Shown here one piece after another: positions 35,100-44,195 of a stretch of 64,000 nucleotides of DNA (the first letter of the stretch is position 1; each line of letters begins with the position of its first letter). The stretch covers positions 1,822,019 through 1,886,018 of the forward strand of contig NZ_CP036523.1 of NCBI RefSeq assembly GCF_008151785.1, given 5' to 3'. Both the position numbers and the translations under genes were made by a program. This DNA is from Peptacetobacter hiranonis. Its GTDB lineage: Bacteria; Bacillota; Clostridia; Peptostreptococcales; Peptostreptococcaceae. Under the pieces are notes generated by a model. That model had not been told where the DNA came from and made no database searches. It saw only the letters and a program-made list of their open reading frames with translations.

Positions 35100-35140
35100 A
35101 AAAAAACAGAGAAAACAAATTTCCCAATTTGTCTTCCCTG
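35100..35140 (-). terminator. riboswitch-controlled terminator before grdX
   Basis: CAGGGAAGACAAATT pairs with AAATTTGTTTTCTCTG on the minus strand, followed by seven T. It directly follows the glycine aptamer and precedes grdX, so the aptamer probably decides whether it forms. Confidence 0.85.
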
Positions 35141-35277
35141 TCAAAATTCATCTTCAGAGATCTGTCCGCCATATAGTATATTCACCTGAGAATTTCACAT
35201 TTACTATCGGGTAATAGTAAACATTTGTACCTTCGGTCCCCATTTAAGGAAGTCTCCTATACGCTTCATCCAGAATT
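35141..35277 (-). ncRNA. glycine riboswitch, single aptamer
   Basis: The minus strand shows the conserved glycine-aptamer blocks in order: TATAGGAGAC (about 35260-35251), GGACCGAAGGTACAAA, TTCTCAGGTG, and GGCGGACAGATCTCTG (to 35152). Only one aptamer is present where the classical form has two in tandem. Given the terminator after it and the glycine-degrading operon it controls, glycine is expected to turn expression on. Confidence 0.88.
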
Positions 35278-35320
35278 ATAAAATTTTTGTTTTTTGTCTG
35301 TCTCTATATTTGTTAAGTTA

Positions 35321-35349
35321 AGTATATAAATTTTCGATACAAATATCAA
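35321..35349 (-). promoter_or_regulatory. sigma-A promoter of grd operon
   Basis: TTGATA, 17-base spacer, TATACT on the minus strand. Transcription would start near 35314, leading straight into the riboswitch. Confidence 0.75.
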
Positions 35350-35403
35350 GTCTTTTTTTTAATTTTTTTCTATTAAATTTTCAAATATTTTTCACATATT
35401 TTT

Positions 35404-35478
35404 CTAACAACTTATAAAAGTTAGTTATATACTTAACTTTAACTACTTACATCTTTAATCCACCTTTAAAGTTGTTAG
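35404..35478. repeat. 75-bp inverted-repeat element between pepF and grd promoter
   Basis: Outer perfect 10-bp arms CTAACAACTT (35404-35413) and AAGTTGTTAG (35469-35478); inner arms AAAGTTA and TAACTTT. It also contains TATACTTAACTTTAAC, close to TATACTTAACTTAAC at the grd -10 region. No T-run follows, so not a terminator. Could be a regulatory DNA site or a small structured RNA. The rest of 35350-35618 is AT-rich with no gene. Confidence 0.4.
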
Positions 35479-35618
35479 TCATATTTTTTTTATTTTTTGG
35501 TTCTTTTTATCTATTTTATTTTATTTTCTATATATATTTTAAAATTTATATTGTATTTCGTACCAATATATTTATTTTTTTGATATTTAATATACTTTAA
35601 GTTCACTATTCCAAATCA

Positions 35619-37310
35619 TTATTTTTTGTATACCTTACCAATACTCCACGTATAGATTTTTTCTATAATATTATCTAAGCATCCTTTTTCAAATGGGGAT
35701 TTGAGATTTCCTTTTTCAACAGTTTCTACAAAAGATCTTTTTCCTGCATCTTTACAAATTTCCATATAACTATTCAAAACTCTATCATAATCTTCTTCCA
35801 TATCAGACCATATTTGAAGTGCACAAACTTCAGCAAGCGCATAATCTATATAATAAAACGGATTTTTAAAAATGTGCCCTTGCTTAAACCACCAACAACC
35901 TTTTTCTAAAAAATCATTTTTATCATAATCTTTCCAAGGAGTATATATCTTTTCCAACCTTCTCCATTCTGATTTTCTTTCTAATGGTGTAAGTTCAGGA
36001 TTTTTATATATAATATGCTGAAACTCGTCTACTATCATACAATAAGGAATTAACCTAACAATAGTTGCCATATGAGTTCTTTTGAATTTTTCATCATTAT
36101 CTTTAAAAAATAACTTCATCCAAGGCCATGTTAAAAGCTCCATAGACATTGAATGGATTTCACAACAATCAAGTGTAGGGAAATTTATCTCAGGCATATC
36201 TATATTTCTAGACATATATAGCTGGAATGCATGTCCTGCTTCATGAGTTAATGTATCTACATCATCAAAAGTCTTATTGAAATTTGAAAAAATAAACGGT
36301 GCTTTTATTTCTGGTATGTATGTACAATATCCTCCAAAACCTTTAGATTCTTTTGTTTCTAAATCCATAAATCCATTTTCTACCATAAAATCAAAAAATT
36401 CTCCTGTTTCTTTAGATAATTCATGGTACATTTTTGATGCTGCTTCTATAGTTTCATCATAATCTGTTTCAGGCTCCATATTCCACCCTGGATATTCAAC
36501 ATCATCATCGTAATATTTTAATTCCTCAATTCCAAGTCTTTTTTTCTTTTGATTATTAAATTCATAAACTAAGGGAATCCACTTTTCCCTAACTTCATCT
36601 CTAAATTTAACTACATCTGATTCATTGTATTCAGTTCTTTTCATTCTAATATATCCTAGCTCTACGAAGTTATCATATCCTAGCTTTTTAGCTATCCTAT
36701 CTCTAACCTTAACCAATTCATCAAAAACAGAATCAAATTTGTCTTCAATCGATTCAAAATAGTTATAAAACTGTTCTGATGATTTTCTTCTTTCTTCTCT
36801 ATTATCCGATAACATATACTTATTCATTTGAGATAAATTATTATATTTACCTTCATATAATATTTTTGCAGATGCCAATAACTTTGTATACTCAGAGCAA
36901 AGTTTATTCTCTATTTTTAATTCTTCAACTATATCTTCCGAAAATTCCTTTAAACTAAATTCAACAAGTTTATAAAAATGTTTCCCATACTTTTGTTCTA
37001 TTTCTTTTTCAAAGTTAGAATTTACAATAGCTTCATAGAATAATTTATCTATTTTTTTGTATTCTGGACCACGTTCATCCCAATATTTATTTTCCAGTGA
37101 TATACTTTCATCATGTGTGTTTATACTATATTTTAATGACGCCAGTGTCTTCATACTTTCGATATGATTTCTTATTTTATTTATCTCAACTATATTTTTA
37201 TCAAATTCTTCAAAATCATTACTTTTTTTCATCTCATCTATTAACAATACTATTTTTTTATTAATATCATCAAAACTAGGTCTTTCATATTTATATTCTG
37301 AAAATTTCAT
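35619..37310 (-). CDS. pepF: M3-family oligoendopeptidase
   Basis: 563-residue zinc metallopeptidase of the thimet/PepF group, cutting short peptides in the cytoplasm. The HEXXH zinc site is in DVDTLTHEAGHAFQLYMS, with the third ligand Glu in the downstream CCEIHSMSMELLTWP. Length fits the M3 family. The start at ATG 37310 has GAGAGGTGG upstream. A terminator lies only about 14 bases before the start, so expression depends on read-through or an upstream promoter. Supplies amino acids for fermentation. Confidence 0.93.
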   Translation of the reverse strand: MKFSEYKYERPSFDDINKKIVLLIDEMKKSNDFEEFDKNIVEINKIRNHIESMKTLASLKYSINTHDESISLENKYWDERGPEYKKIDKLFYEAIVNSNFEKEIEQKYGKHFYKLVEFSLKEFSEDIVEELKIENKLCSEYTKLLASAKILYEGKYNNLSQMNKYMLSDNREERRKSSEQFYNYFESIEDKFDSVFDELVKVRDRIAKKLGYDNFVELGYIRMKRTEYNESDVVKFRDEVREKWIPLVYEFNNQKKKRLGIEELKYYDDDVEYPGWNMEPETDYDETIEAASKMYHELSKETGEFFDFMVENGFMDLETKESKGFGGYCTYIPEIKAPFIFSNFNKTFDDVDTLTHEAGHAFQLYMSRNIDMPEINFPTLDCCEIHSMSMELLTWPWMKLFFKDNDEKFKRTHMATIVRLIPYCMIVDEFQHIIYKNPELTPLERKSEWRRLEKIYTPWKDYDKNDFLEKGCWWFKQGHIFKNPFYYIDYALAEVCALQIWSDMEEDYDRVLNSYMEICKDAGKRSFVETVEKGNLKSPFEKGCLDNIIEKIYTWSIGKVYKK

Positions 37311-37323
37311 TTTACCACCTCTC

Positions 37324-37357
37324 AAAAAAAGCTGTATAAGAATTATCCTATACAGCT
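37324..37357 (-). terminator. terminator between nadC and pepF
   Basis: AGCTGTATA pairs with TATACAGCT on the minus strand, followed by seven T; the pepF RBS begins immediately after the T-run. Confidence 0.85.
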
Positions 37358-37374
37358 ATCTTTTTATATATAAA

Positions 37375-38211
37375 TTATATATTTTTTAAGTTTTTCATAC
37401 TTATATCAAGTGCTTTTACTGAATGAGTAAGTGCTCCTGAAGATACAACATCTACACCTATTTTACCTATTTCTTCTATGTTATCTAATGTAACATTTCC
37501 TGAAAACTCTACTATTGCTTTATGATCTATTATCTCTAAAGCTTTTTTTGCAGTTTCAAGGTCCATATTATCTAGCATTATTATATCTGCTCCAGCTTCT
37601 ACAGCTTCTTTAACCATATCTAAAGTTTCAACTTCAACTTCTATCTTAGTAACAAAAGATGCATAGTTTCTAGCTGCTTCTATAGCTTCTTTTACACCGC
37701 CAGCAGCTCCTATATGGTTATCTTTAAGCATTACTGCATCAGATAAATTCATTCTGTGGTTATTACCTCCACCCATTTTAACTGAATATTTATCTAATAT
37801 TCTAAGGTTAGGAATAGTTTTTCTACTGTCTAATAACTTTGTATTACTTCCTTCTAATTTTTCCACAAATTTACTAGTCATAGTTGCTATACCACTCATT
37901 CTCTGAAGATAGTTTAGTGCAACTCTTTCTCCCATTAAAAGATTTCTAGTACTTCCAGTTAATTTCGCTAATAACTGTTTATTATGTACTTTATCTCCAT
38001 CTTTTGCAAAGAACTCTATCTCAACATCTCCAAGTATGTCGAAAACTCTTTTGTATACTCCAAGCCCTGCTATAACTCCATCTGCTTTACATATAAGGTC
38101 TACTGTAGATTTAGATTCTTCACCAACTACAGAATTAGTGCTTATATCTTCATTTGGAATATCTTCTATAAGGGCTTCTCTTATCATCTTATCTACAATC
38201 AAATAATTCAT
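37375..38211 (-). CDS. nadC: quinolinate phosphoribosyltransferase (carboxylating)
   Basis: 278-residue enzyme that makes nicotinate mononucleotide from quinolinate and PRPP. Typical motifs: LNYLQRMSGIATMT, LLDSRKTIPNLRILDKYSVKMGGG-type substrate loop, HRMNLSDAVMLKDNH, and EVEVETLDMVKEAVEAGADI. ATG 38211 lies inside the end of nadB, overlapping by 23 bases, so the two are translationally coupled. Third gene of the nadABC operon. Confidence 0.95.
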   Translation of the reverse strand: MNYLIVDKMIREALIEDIPNEDISTNSVVGEESKSTVDLICKADGVIAGLGVYKRVFDILGDVEIEFFAKDGDKVHNKQLLAKLTGSTRNLLMGERVALNYLQRMSGIATMTSKFVEKLEGSNTKLLDSRKTIPNLRILDKYSVKMGGGNNHRMNLSDAVMLKDNHIGAAGGVKEAIEAARNYASFVTKIEVEVETLDMVKEAVEAGADIIMLDNMDLETAKKALEIIDHKAIVEFSGNVTLDNIEEIGKIGVDVVSSGALTHSVKALDISMKNLKNI

Positions 38212-39496
38212 AATCGAAATCCTCTCTAATTCTAACTATTTCATCAATAACTTTCTTTTTATTTTCTTTCATTAATTCATCTACAGAAACTTCAAGATTT
38301 GGAATTTCTTTAGTAACAAGTTCTGTATCTTTTATATGTGAATTTATATCATTTGCTGCTCTTTTTGAAAATACTAAACCTTCAAGTAATGAGTTACTTG
38401 CTAGTCTATTTGCACCATGCACTCCTGTACAGCTTACTTCTCCTACTGCATATAGATGGTCCATAGTAGTTTTTGAATTAAGATCTACATGGATTCCTCC
38501 CATAAAGTAATGCTGCGCTGGAGATACTTTTATTAAATCTGTACCTATATTAGTACCTCTTTCTAAGCATCCATTGTATATAAATGTAAATCTATTTTTT
38601 AAATACTCTTCTCCAAGATGTCTTGCATCTAGATATACATAATCAGTTCCATCTTTTTTCATCTGTTCAAATATAGCATGAGATACAACATCTCTTGGTA
38701 ATAATTCTTCAACAAATCTTTCTCCATCTTTATTTTTTAGAAGAGCACCTTCTCCTCTTAAAGATTCAGATATAAGCATTCTTCTTCCGTTTGAATTTTC
38801 TTCATAGAATGCTGTTGGATGTATCTGTATGTAGTTTAGATTTTCTACTTCAACTCCATTTTTAAGAGCTATAGCTATACCATCTCCTGTTAAGTGTCTC
38901 TGGTTTGTAGAGTTTTTGAATAATCCACCTATTCCTCCACAAGCTAAGACTACATCTTTAGCAAATATATGATCCTCTTCTCCATCTTTGAATACTCTAG
39001 CTCCTATACATTTACCATCTTCTGTTATTATGTCTAGAAGAGTTGCATCTTCTATCATTTCTATATTTTTTCTAGTAAGAGCTGATTTATAAAGAGTTTT
39101 AAATACTATTTCACCTGTATTATCTTTACAGTGAACTATTCTATTTACTCTATGAGCACCTTCTCTAGTATAATCTATCTTTCCATTTTCCATATCAAGT
39201 GGCATACCATATTCTTCAACTATCTGAGATATATTTTCAATAGACTCTTCAGCTAATACCTGAACAGCCTCTTCTCTATTTTCATATCTTCCCGCTTTCA
39301 TAGTATCTTCTACAAATGGTTTAATATCCTCTTCATTTAATGCAGTAGATATACCACCTTGAGCAAGATATGTATTATTATTGTCCATAGTTGATTTAGA
39401 TATTACTGTTACATTTAGTTCTGGATTTAAATTAAGAGCACAGTAAAGTCCAGCTACTCCACTGCCCACAATTAAAACATCTTTTTCTAATTTCAT
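38189..39496 (-). CDS. nadB: L-aspartate oxidase
   Basis: 435-residue FAD enzyme oxidising aspartate to iminoaspartate. FAD-binding VGSGVAGLYCALNL at the N-terminus; active-site regions GGIGGLFKNSTNQRHLTGDG, and HPTAFY...SESLRGEGA with catalytic His/Arg; FAD contact GEVSCTGVHGANRLASNSLLE. In anaerobes fumarate can serve as electron acceptor. It is shorter than the E. coli enzyme at the C-terminus (no long helical tail). Between nadA (17 bases) and nadC (overlap). Confidence 0.94.
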   Translation of the reverse strand: MKLEKDVLIVGSGVAGLYCALNLNPELNVTVISKSTMDNNNTYLAQGGISTALNEEDIKPFVEDTMKAGRYENREEAVQVLAEESIENISQIVEEYGMPLDMENGKIDYTREGAHRVNRIVHCKDNTGEIVFKTLYKSALTRKNIEMIEDATLLDIITEDGKCIGARVFKDGEEDHIFAKDVVLACGGIGGLFKNSTNQRHLTGDGIAIALKNGVEVENLNYIQIHPTAFYEENSNGRRMLISESLRGEGALLKNKDGERFVEELLPRDVVSHAIFEQMKKDGTDYVYLDARHLGEEYLKNRFTFIYNGCLERGTNIGTDLIKVSPAQHYFMGGIHVDLNSKTTMDHLYAVGEVSCTGVHGANRLASNSLLEGLVFSKRAANDINSHIKDTELVTKEIPNLEVSVDELMKENKKKVIDEIVRIREDFDYELFDCR

Positions 39497-39513
39497 TTTT
39501 ATCCCTCGATTTT

Positions 39514-40434
39514 TTATCCCTCTGATAATTTGTGCATATTAAGTAGTGAATTTAAAGCATTAACTCTAACATTTTCTTCTACTATAACTTCATTTTCCAT
39601 ATTTAGTAAAGTATTATATAAGTTTTCTAATGTAGTCTTTTTCATATCACCACACTGTATTGCACCATTTCCTCCTGGGAAATAGAATTTTTTATCAGGA
39701 TTTTTTTTCTGTAGCTCGTATAATATTCCTTCTTCTGTAGCTACTATAAATTCTTTAGCTTCATTTTCTGTAGCATATTTTATTATTCCAGAAGTACTTC
39801 CAACAAAATCTCCCATACTTCTTATTTCTTTTCTACATTCTGGATGAACTAATACCTTTGCATTTGGATGAGCTTCTTTTAACTCAGTTACTTCACTTTC
39901 TTTTATTCTATCGTGAATTGTACAACATCCATCCCAAAGTATAAATTCTTTTTCTGGGAAATGTTCTGCTATATATCCACCTAAGTTTCTATCAGGTAAG
40001 AATAATATCTGTTTATTTTCAACATTGCCTAGTATTTTTAAAGCACTTGATGATGTAACAGACACATCACAATGAGCTTTAACATCAGCAGTTGAATTTA
40101 TATAACATACTGTTAATGCTTCTGGATATTTTTCTTTCATTTCTATAACAGCCTTTTCGCTAGCCATATCTGCCATTACACAACCAGCGTTCTTCACAGG
40201 CATAAGTACAGTTTTTTCTGGTGAAAGTATTTTTGCACTTTCTCCCATAAATTTAACTCCACAGAATACTATAACTTCTTCCTTACAATCTCTAGCTATT
40301 TCACTTAAATAATAAGAATCTCCTACTTCATCTGCTATCGCCTGTATTTCAGGCGGCTGATAGAAATGAGCTAATATTATAGCATTTCTCTCTTTTTTAA
40401 GCTCTTTAATTTTGCTTACTAAATTTTCGTTCAT
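39514..40434 (-). CDS. nadA: quinolinate synthase
   Basis: 306-residue [4Fe-4S] enzyme condensing iminoaspartate with dihydroxyacetone phosphate to quinolinate. Conserved parts: AHFYQPPEIQ, CGVKFMGESAKIL, KNAGCVMADM, VHPECRKEI, and GGNGAIQCGDMKKTTLENL; the three cluster Cys are in CGV, ECR and QCGD. ATG 40434 is preferred; an in-frame TTG at 40485 would add residues that are not typical of the family. First gene of nadABC. Confidence 0.94.
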   Translation of the reverse strand: MNENLVSKIKELKKERNAIILAHFYQPPEIQAIADEVGDSYYLSEIARDCKEEVIVFCGVKFMGESAKILSPEKTVLMPVKNAGCVMADMASEKAVIEMKEKYPEALTVCYINSTADVKAHCDVSVTSSSALKILGNVENKQILFLPDRNLGGYIAEHFPEKEFILWDGCCTIHDRIKESEVTELKEAHPNAKVLVHPECRKEIRSMGDFVGSTSGIIKYATENEAKEFIVATEEGILYELQKKNPDKKFYFPGGNGAIQCGDMKKTTLENLYNTLLNMENEVIVEENVRVNALNSLLNMHKLSEG

Positions 40435-40528
40435 GTTATTTGTACACCACTTTCTTGTTATTTTTTTATCTAGCTTTTTTGACAATCTTACGATTTTATT
40501 TTTTATTTTCTAATTATAACTCAAAATT

Positions 40529-40557
40529 ATTATAGCATTATACTTTATCTTCTTCAA
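40529..40557 (-). promoter_or_regulatory. sigma-A promoter of nadABC
   Basis: TTGAAG, 17-base spacer, TATAAT on the minus strand, roughly 90 bases before nadA. No obvious NadR/NiaR palindrome seen. Confidence 0.7.
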
Positions 40558-40888
40558 TGATAAAGAAATTTTTAACATATTTGATAGAAATTCTATCATT
40601 TTCAAATGATTTAAAAATTTTATTATTTGTTATTTTTTTATCATTATATTTATTTTTAGCTATTTTTATATTTTTTAATAAATCTAATCATATATTTTTT
40701 CTATCGAATATAAATAAATTATCATTTTTAATTATCATAAATCTGTAACTTTTTTAACATTTTTATAGTAAGTTATTTTTTCACATTGACTCAAAATAAA
40801 AAAAGCTTTTCCTAACTACTCTTTCTTTACTTTATTTTTTTCATTAATTTCTTTATTTTTATTTGATATTATCGCATATTTTTCACAC
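40558..40888. other. AT-rich divergent intergenic region, no gene seen
   Basis: Between the nadABC and cstA promoters. Long runs of A and T; a 63-codon frame on the plus strand has no RBS and a composition that follows the AT content, so it is not called. No structured RNA recognised. Confidence 0.5.
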
Positions 40889-40917
40889 TTGATTATGATA
40901 TTTTATAGTTGTATACT
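40889..40917 (+). promoter_or_regulatory. sigma-A promoter of CstA-family gene
   Basis: TTGATT, 17-base spacer, TATACT. Leaves a leader of about 170 bases containing a small hairpin GTTGAT-TTCTT-ATCAAC (40991-41007). Confidence 0.65.
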
Positions 40918-41095
40918 ATATATAAAGAGTTTTGTATACAATGTTAAATTTCATTAATTGTATTTTTGTACCGAAATTATAAATTTTTTGGTTGATTTCT
41001 TATCAACTATATTTATTTTTTGTTTTAACTTTATTTTAAATTTAACATAAAATACAACTCTTATAAAAATTTTATATTAAAAGAGGTGTTTTACA

Positions 41096-42550
41096 ATGAC
41101 AGCATTCATAATTGGACTAGTAATGCTTCTAGTTGGCGGTATGGTTTATGGTAAATACTGTGAAAAAGTATTTGGACCAGATGATAGACCTACTCCAGCA
41201 ATAACTCTTGAAGATGGTGTTGACTTCGTTCCTATGAAAAAAATGAAGAACGCACTAATCGAGCTACTTAACATAGCAGGTACAGGACCTATCCTTGGAC
41301 CTATCCAGGGTATATTATTTGGACCTATAGCGTTCATATTAATACCAATAGGTTGCGTTCTTGGTGGTGCAATGCATGACTACATGAGTGGTATGATATC
41401 TTTAAGAAATAACGGTGAACAGATGCCAGGTATAATAAGAAAATACTTAGGAAAAGGTGTATATAATGTATACAACGTATTCCTTTGCTTCTTAATGATA
41501 CTAGTTGGTGCAGTTTTCATCTACACTCCAGGGGACTTAGTTGTTACTCAGATACTTCATCAGCAGTCAGTTATATCTAACCCAGTTGTTTGGATTGTTT
41601 ACGGTGCTATATTTGCTTACTATCTAGCAGCTACATTATTCCCAATAGATAAGATAATAGGTAGAGTTTATCCTATATTTGGTATAATACTTCTATTATC
41701 AGCTATAGGTGTTGGTATAGGTATATTTGTAAAAGGATACGATTTAACTCCTTTAACAGCTGAAAACTGGATGGGTGTTCATCCTCAGGGATTACCAATA
41801 CTTCCTATATTCTTCGTAACAGTTGCTTGTGGTATCGTTTCAGGATTCCATTCAACTCAGGCTACTTTAATAGCTAGATCTGTTACAAATGAAAGAGAAG
41901 GTAAATTCACATTCTACGATATGATGATTCTTGAAGGTTTAATAGCTATGATATGGTCAGCAGCAGCAATGGGTGTTTACAATGCTCCAGGTCTTGTTGC
42001 TCCAGAACAGATTGGTTCTCCAGATGTTATCGGTATAGTTGCTAATGACTTACTTGGTAAAGTTGGTGGACTTATAGCAATACTTGGTGTTATAGTTCTT
42101 CCTATAACTTCAGGAGATACAGCTTTAAGATCTGTTCGTCTTATGATAGGTGATGCACTTCACATCGACCAGACTAAGAAGAAAAACAGATTCACATTAT
42201 CAGCTTGTATATTCGTACCAGTTGCAGCTATATTAGTATTCGCTAAATCAAATGCAGAAGGTTTCAACGTATTATGGAGATACTTCGCATGGGCTAACCA
42301 GACTATAGCTTGTTTCGCATTTGCTATGATAACAGTTTACTTATTATCTAATAAGAAAAACTACATAATGTCACTTATACCAGGTATGTTCTATGTATTC
42401 ATCATATCTGCATACATCTTAAATGCTCAGATAGGATTCAGATTACCAATGAATATAGCTTACATAGGTGGGGTTGTATTAGCAATTGTATACGCAGCCT
42501 TAGTTATTAAAAAAGGTAAAAATACAGTTGATGGTGAAAGATTAGCTTAA
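41096..42550 (+). CDS. cstA: CstA-family transporter (carbon starvation protein)
   Basis: 484-residue membrane protein of the CstA family, with roughly a dozen or more helices. Family hallmarks: the N-terminal GKYCEKVFGPDDRPTPA, the Asn-Ile-Ala-Gly-Thr-Gly-Pro-Ile segment followed by LGPIQGILFGP, and GFHSTQATLIAR. Members import peptides or pyruvate. This compact form (below 500 residues) lacks the C-terminal extension of E. coli CstA. The RBS AAGAGGTG precedes ATG 41096. Highly biased to CAG for Gln, suggesting strong expression. Substrate not settled by sequence. Confidence 0.92.
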   Translation: MTAFIIGLVMLLVGGMVYGKYCEKVFGPDDRPTPAITLEDGVDFVPMKKMKNALIELLNIAGTGPILGPIQGILFGPIAFILIPIGCVLGGAMHDYMSGMISLRNNGEQMPGIIRKYLGKGVYNVYNVFLCFLMILVGAVFIYTPGDLVVTQILHQQSVISNPVVWIVYGAIFAYYLAATLFPIDKIIGRVYPIFGIILLLSAIGVGIGIFVKGYDLTPLTAENWMGVHPQGLPILPIFFVTVACGIVSGFHSTQATLIARSVTNEREGKFTFYDMMILEGLIAMIWSAAAMGVYNAPGLVAPEQIGSPDVIGIVANDLLGKVGGLIAILGVIVLPITSGDTALRSVRLMIGDALHIDQTKKKNRFTLSACIFVPVAAILVFAKSNAEGFNVLWRYFAWANQTIACFAFAMITVYLLSNKKNYIMSLIPGMFYVFIISAYILNAQIGFRLPMNIAYIGGVVLAIVYAALVIKKGKNTVDGERLA

Positions 42551-42581
42551 TCTTAATCATGATATAACTAATAATTAATAT

Positions 42582-42614
42582 AAAAAAGACTATGCAAATT
42601 GCATAGTCTTTTTT
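42582..42614. terminator. bidirectional terminator between cstA and buk
   Basis: AAAAAAGACTATGC/GCATAGTCTTTTTT, shared by the two convergent genes. Confidence 0.92.
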
Positions 42615-42621
42615 ATTATCT

Positions 42622-43686
42622 TTATTTAAATTCTCTAGCAGTTTCTTCTCCCTTTAATACCCTTAAAGCACCAAATGCTAAAGATTCCATTTCATTTTCT
42701 CCTGGCATAATCTCTACATGAGAAATAAATTTAATTTTTTTCTTAAGCTTACTTGTAAACATATTAGAGTGTGCTATTCCACCTGTAACAATGATAGCAT
42801 CTACATCCCCATCTACAACTGTCGCCATCTCTCCAATAGCCTTAGCCATCTGATAAACCATTGCGTCGTATACTATTTCAGCATATTTATCTCCATCTGA
42901 TATCATTTCTTCAACTTTTCTTAGGTCGTTTGTATTTAGGTAAGAGTATATACCACCTTTACCTCTTATCTTCTTTTTCATATCGTATAAGCTAAATTTA
43001 TTTTCATAACATTCTTCTATTAAAGCTATACAAGGAACTCTACCAGATCTATCTGGTGAGAATGGCCCTTCATCATCAGAAATCATATCACTCATCTGAC
43101 CATGTTCATGAAGATAAACAGTAGCTCCTCCACCAACATGTGCAACAATTAGATTCAAACTTTTATAATCTAATCCCTTATCTTTAGCATATTTTAAAGC
43201 CATTGCTCTAGTATTTAAAGCATGCCCCATACTAGTTCTTTCAAAGTCTTTTAAACCAGATATTCTTGCCACATCACTCATCTCATCAACAGAAATAGAA
43301 TCATAAATAAATGAATCTATTTCTACAGAATCAGCTATAGACTTAGCTATAACAGCCCCTAAGTTTGAAGCATGGTCTAATACTGGTCTATTTTTAAGAG
43401 TATCAATCATCAAATCATTTACTCTATACGCACCTGATTTAACTGGTGGAAGCGCCCCACCTCTTCCAACTACAGCATTTAAACTTTTTACATCTATCCC
43501 TTTTTCTTCAAGCAATTTTTCTATAGCTTCAGTTCTCATTTCTAACTGATCCATATTGCATTTATATTTTGAAAGCTCTTCTGAAGAATGTGCAATTGAC
43601 TCGCTCATTATTAAATTATCATCATCATAAACTGCAACCTTAGTTGAAGTCGATCCTGGATTTATCGCTAAAACTCTAAACTTCAT
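42622..43686 (-). CDS. buk: butyrate kinase
   Basis: 354-residue acetokinase-family enzyme transferring phosphate from butyryl phosphate (or branched-chain acyl phosphate) to ADP. N-terminal phosphate loop LAINPGSTSTKVAVY, GRGGALPPVKSGAYRVND, VAHVGGGATVYLHEHG, and DEGPFSPDRSGRVPC are typical of Buk. No phosphotransbutyrylase gene is adjacent, which is unusual; it may be elsewhere. Amino acids such as valine or leucine could supply the acyl group. RBS GAGAGGTAATAGG, ATG 43686. Confidence 0.93.
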   Translation of the reverse strand: MKFRVLAINPGSTSTKVAVYDDDNLIMSESIAHSSEELSKYKCNMDQLEMRTEAIEKLLEEKGIDVKSLNAVVGRGGALPPVKSGAYRVNDLMIDTLKNRPVLDHASNLGAVIAKSIADSVEIDSFIYDSISVDEMSDVARISGLKDFERTSMGHALNTRAMALKYAKDKGLDYKSLNLIVAHVGGGATVYLHEHGQMSDMISDDEGPFSPDRSGRVPCIALIEECYENKFSLYDMKKKIRGKGGIYSYLNTNDLRKVEEMISDGDKYAEIVYDAMVYQMAKAIGEMATVVDGDVDAIIVTGGIAHSNMFTSKLKKKIKFISHVEIMPGENEMESLAFGALRVLKGEETAREFK

Positions 43687-43739
43687 AACCTATTACCTCT
43701 CATACACTATAATTTATTGAATACTAAAATATTAAATTA

Positions 43740-44156
43740 TTATACTTCACAGTTTTCAACCTGAACTATATATTCTCCACATTCAGCACACACTATTATG
43801 CTAACTATATAGCTATCATCAACTTCTCCTGCTCTACTAAGCTTATTGAAAGAGTTTCCTTTATATTCTTTATCTATATCACTTATAACATATTTTCCAT
43901 CTTTAGTGAAAATATAGAAATGATATTCATAAAAAGCAAAGAATTTCTGTTTTTCTTTAACACCTGCCATACAATCAGGGCAAGCTTCTTGATAATACTC
44001 TTTTGCAAATTCTACATCTTCAGCTTCAGAAACTAATCTCATAGCTTCTTCAACAGAAAATCCGCTTACTTCTTTTTCCTCATCATTGAAAAATTCACTG
44101 CATTTTTCAGAGTCTAAAACATATTCTCTACCATCGCAATTAAATTTATATTCCAT
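43740..44156 (-). CDS. conserved clostridial small protein, DUF3785-like
   Basis: 138 residues, starting MEYKFNCDGREYVLDSEKC, rich in acidic and aromatic residues, with two Cys pairs, CPDC near residue 59 and CAEC near residue 125, that could bind a metal. It resembles the DUF3785 family of clostridia by length and N-terminus; I cannot confirm it. ATG 44156 follows TTGGAGG. Located downstream of the transglycosylase gene, 39 bases away, so likely in the same transcript. Confidence 0.6.
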   Translation of the reverse strand: MEYKFNCDGREYVLDSEKCSEFFNDEEKEVSGFSVEEAMRLVSEAEDVEFAKEYYQEACPDCMAGVKEKQKFFAFYEYHFYIFTKDGKYVISDIDKEYKGNSFNKLSRAGEVDDSYIVSIIVCAECGEYIVQVENCEV

Positions 44157-44195
44157 AATAACCTCCAAAAAATATCTCAAAAAATTTTATAAAAT

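Noticed and set aside
40557..40748. 63-codon hydrophobic frame on the plus strand
   Set aside because: No ribosome binding site; its Phe/Ile/Leu composition is what AT-rich DNA yields, and it overlaps the nadABC promoter.
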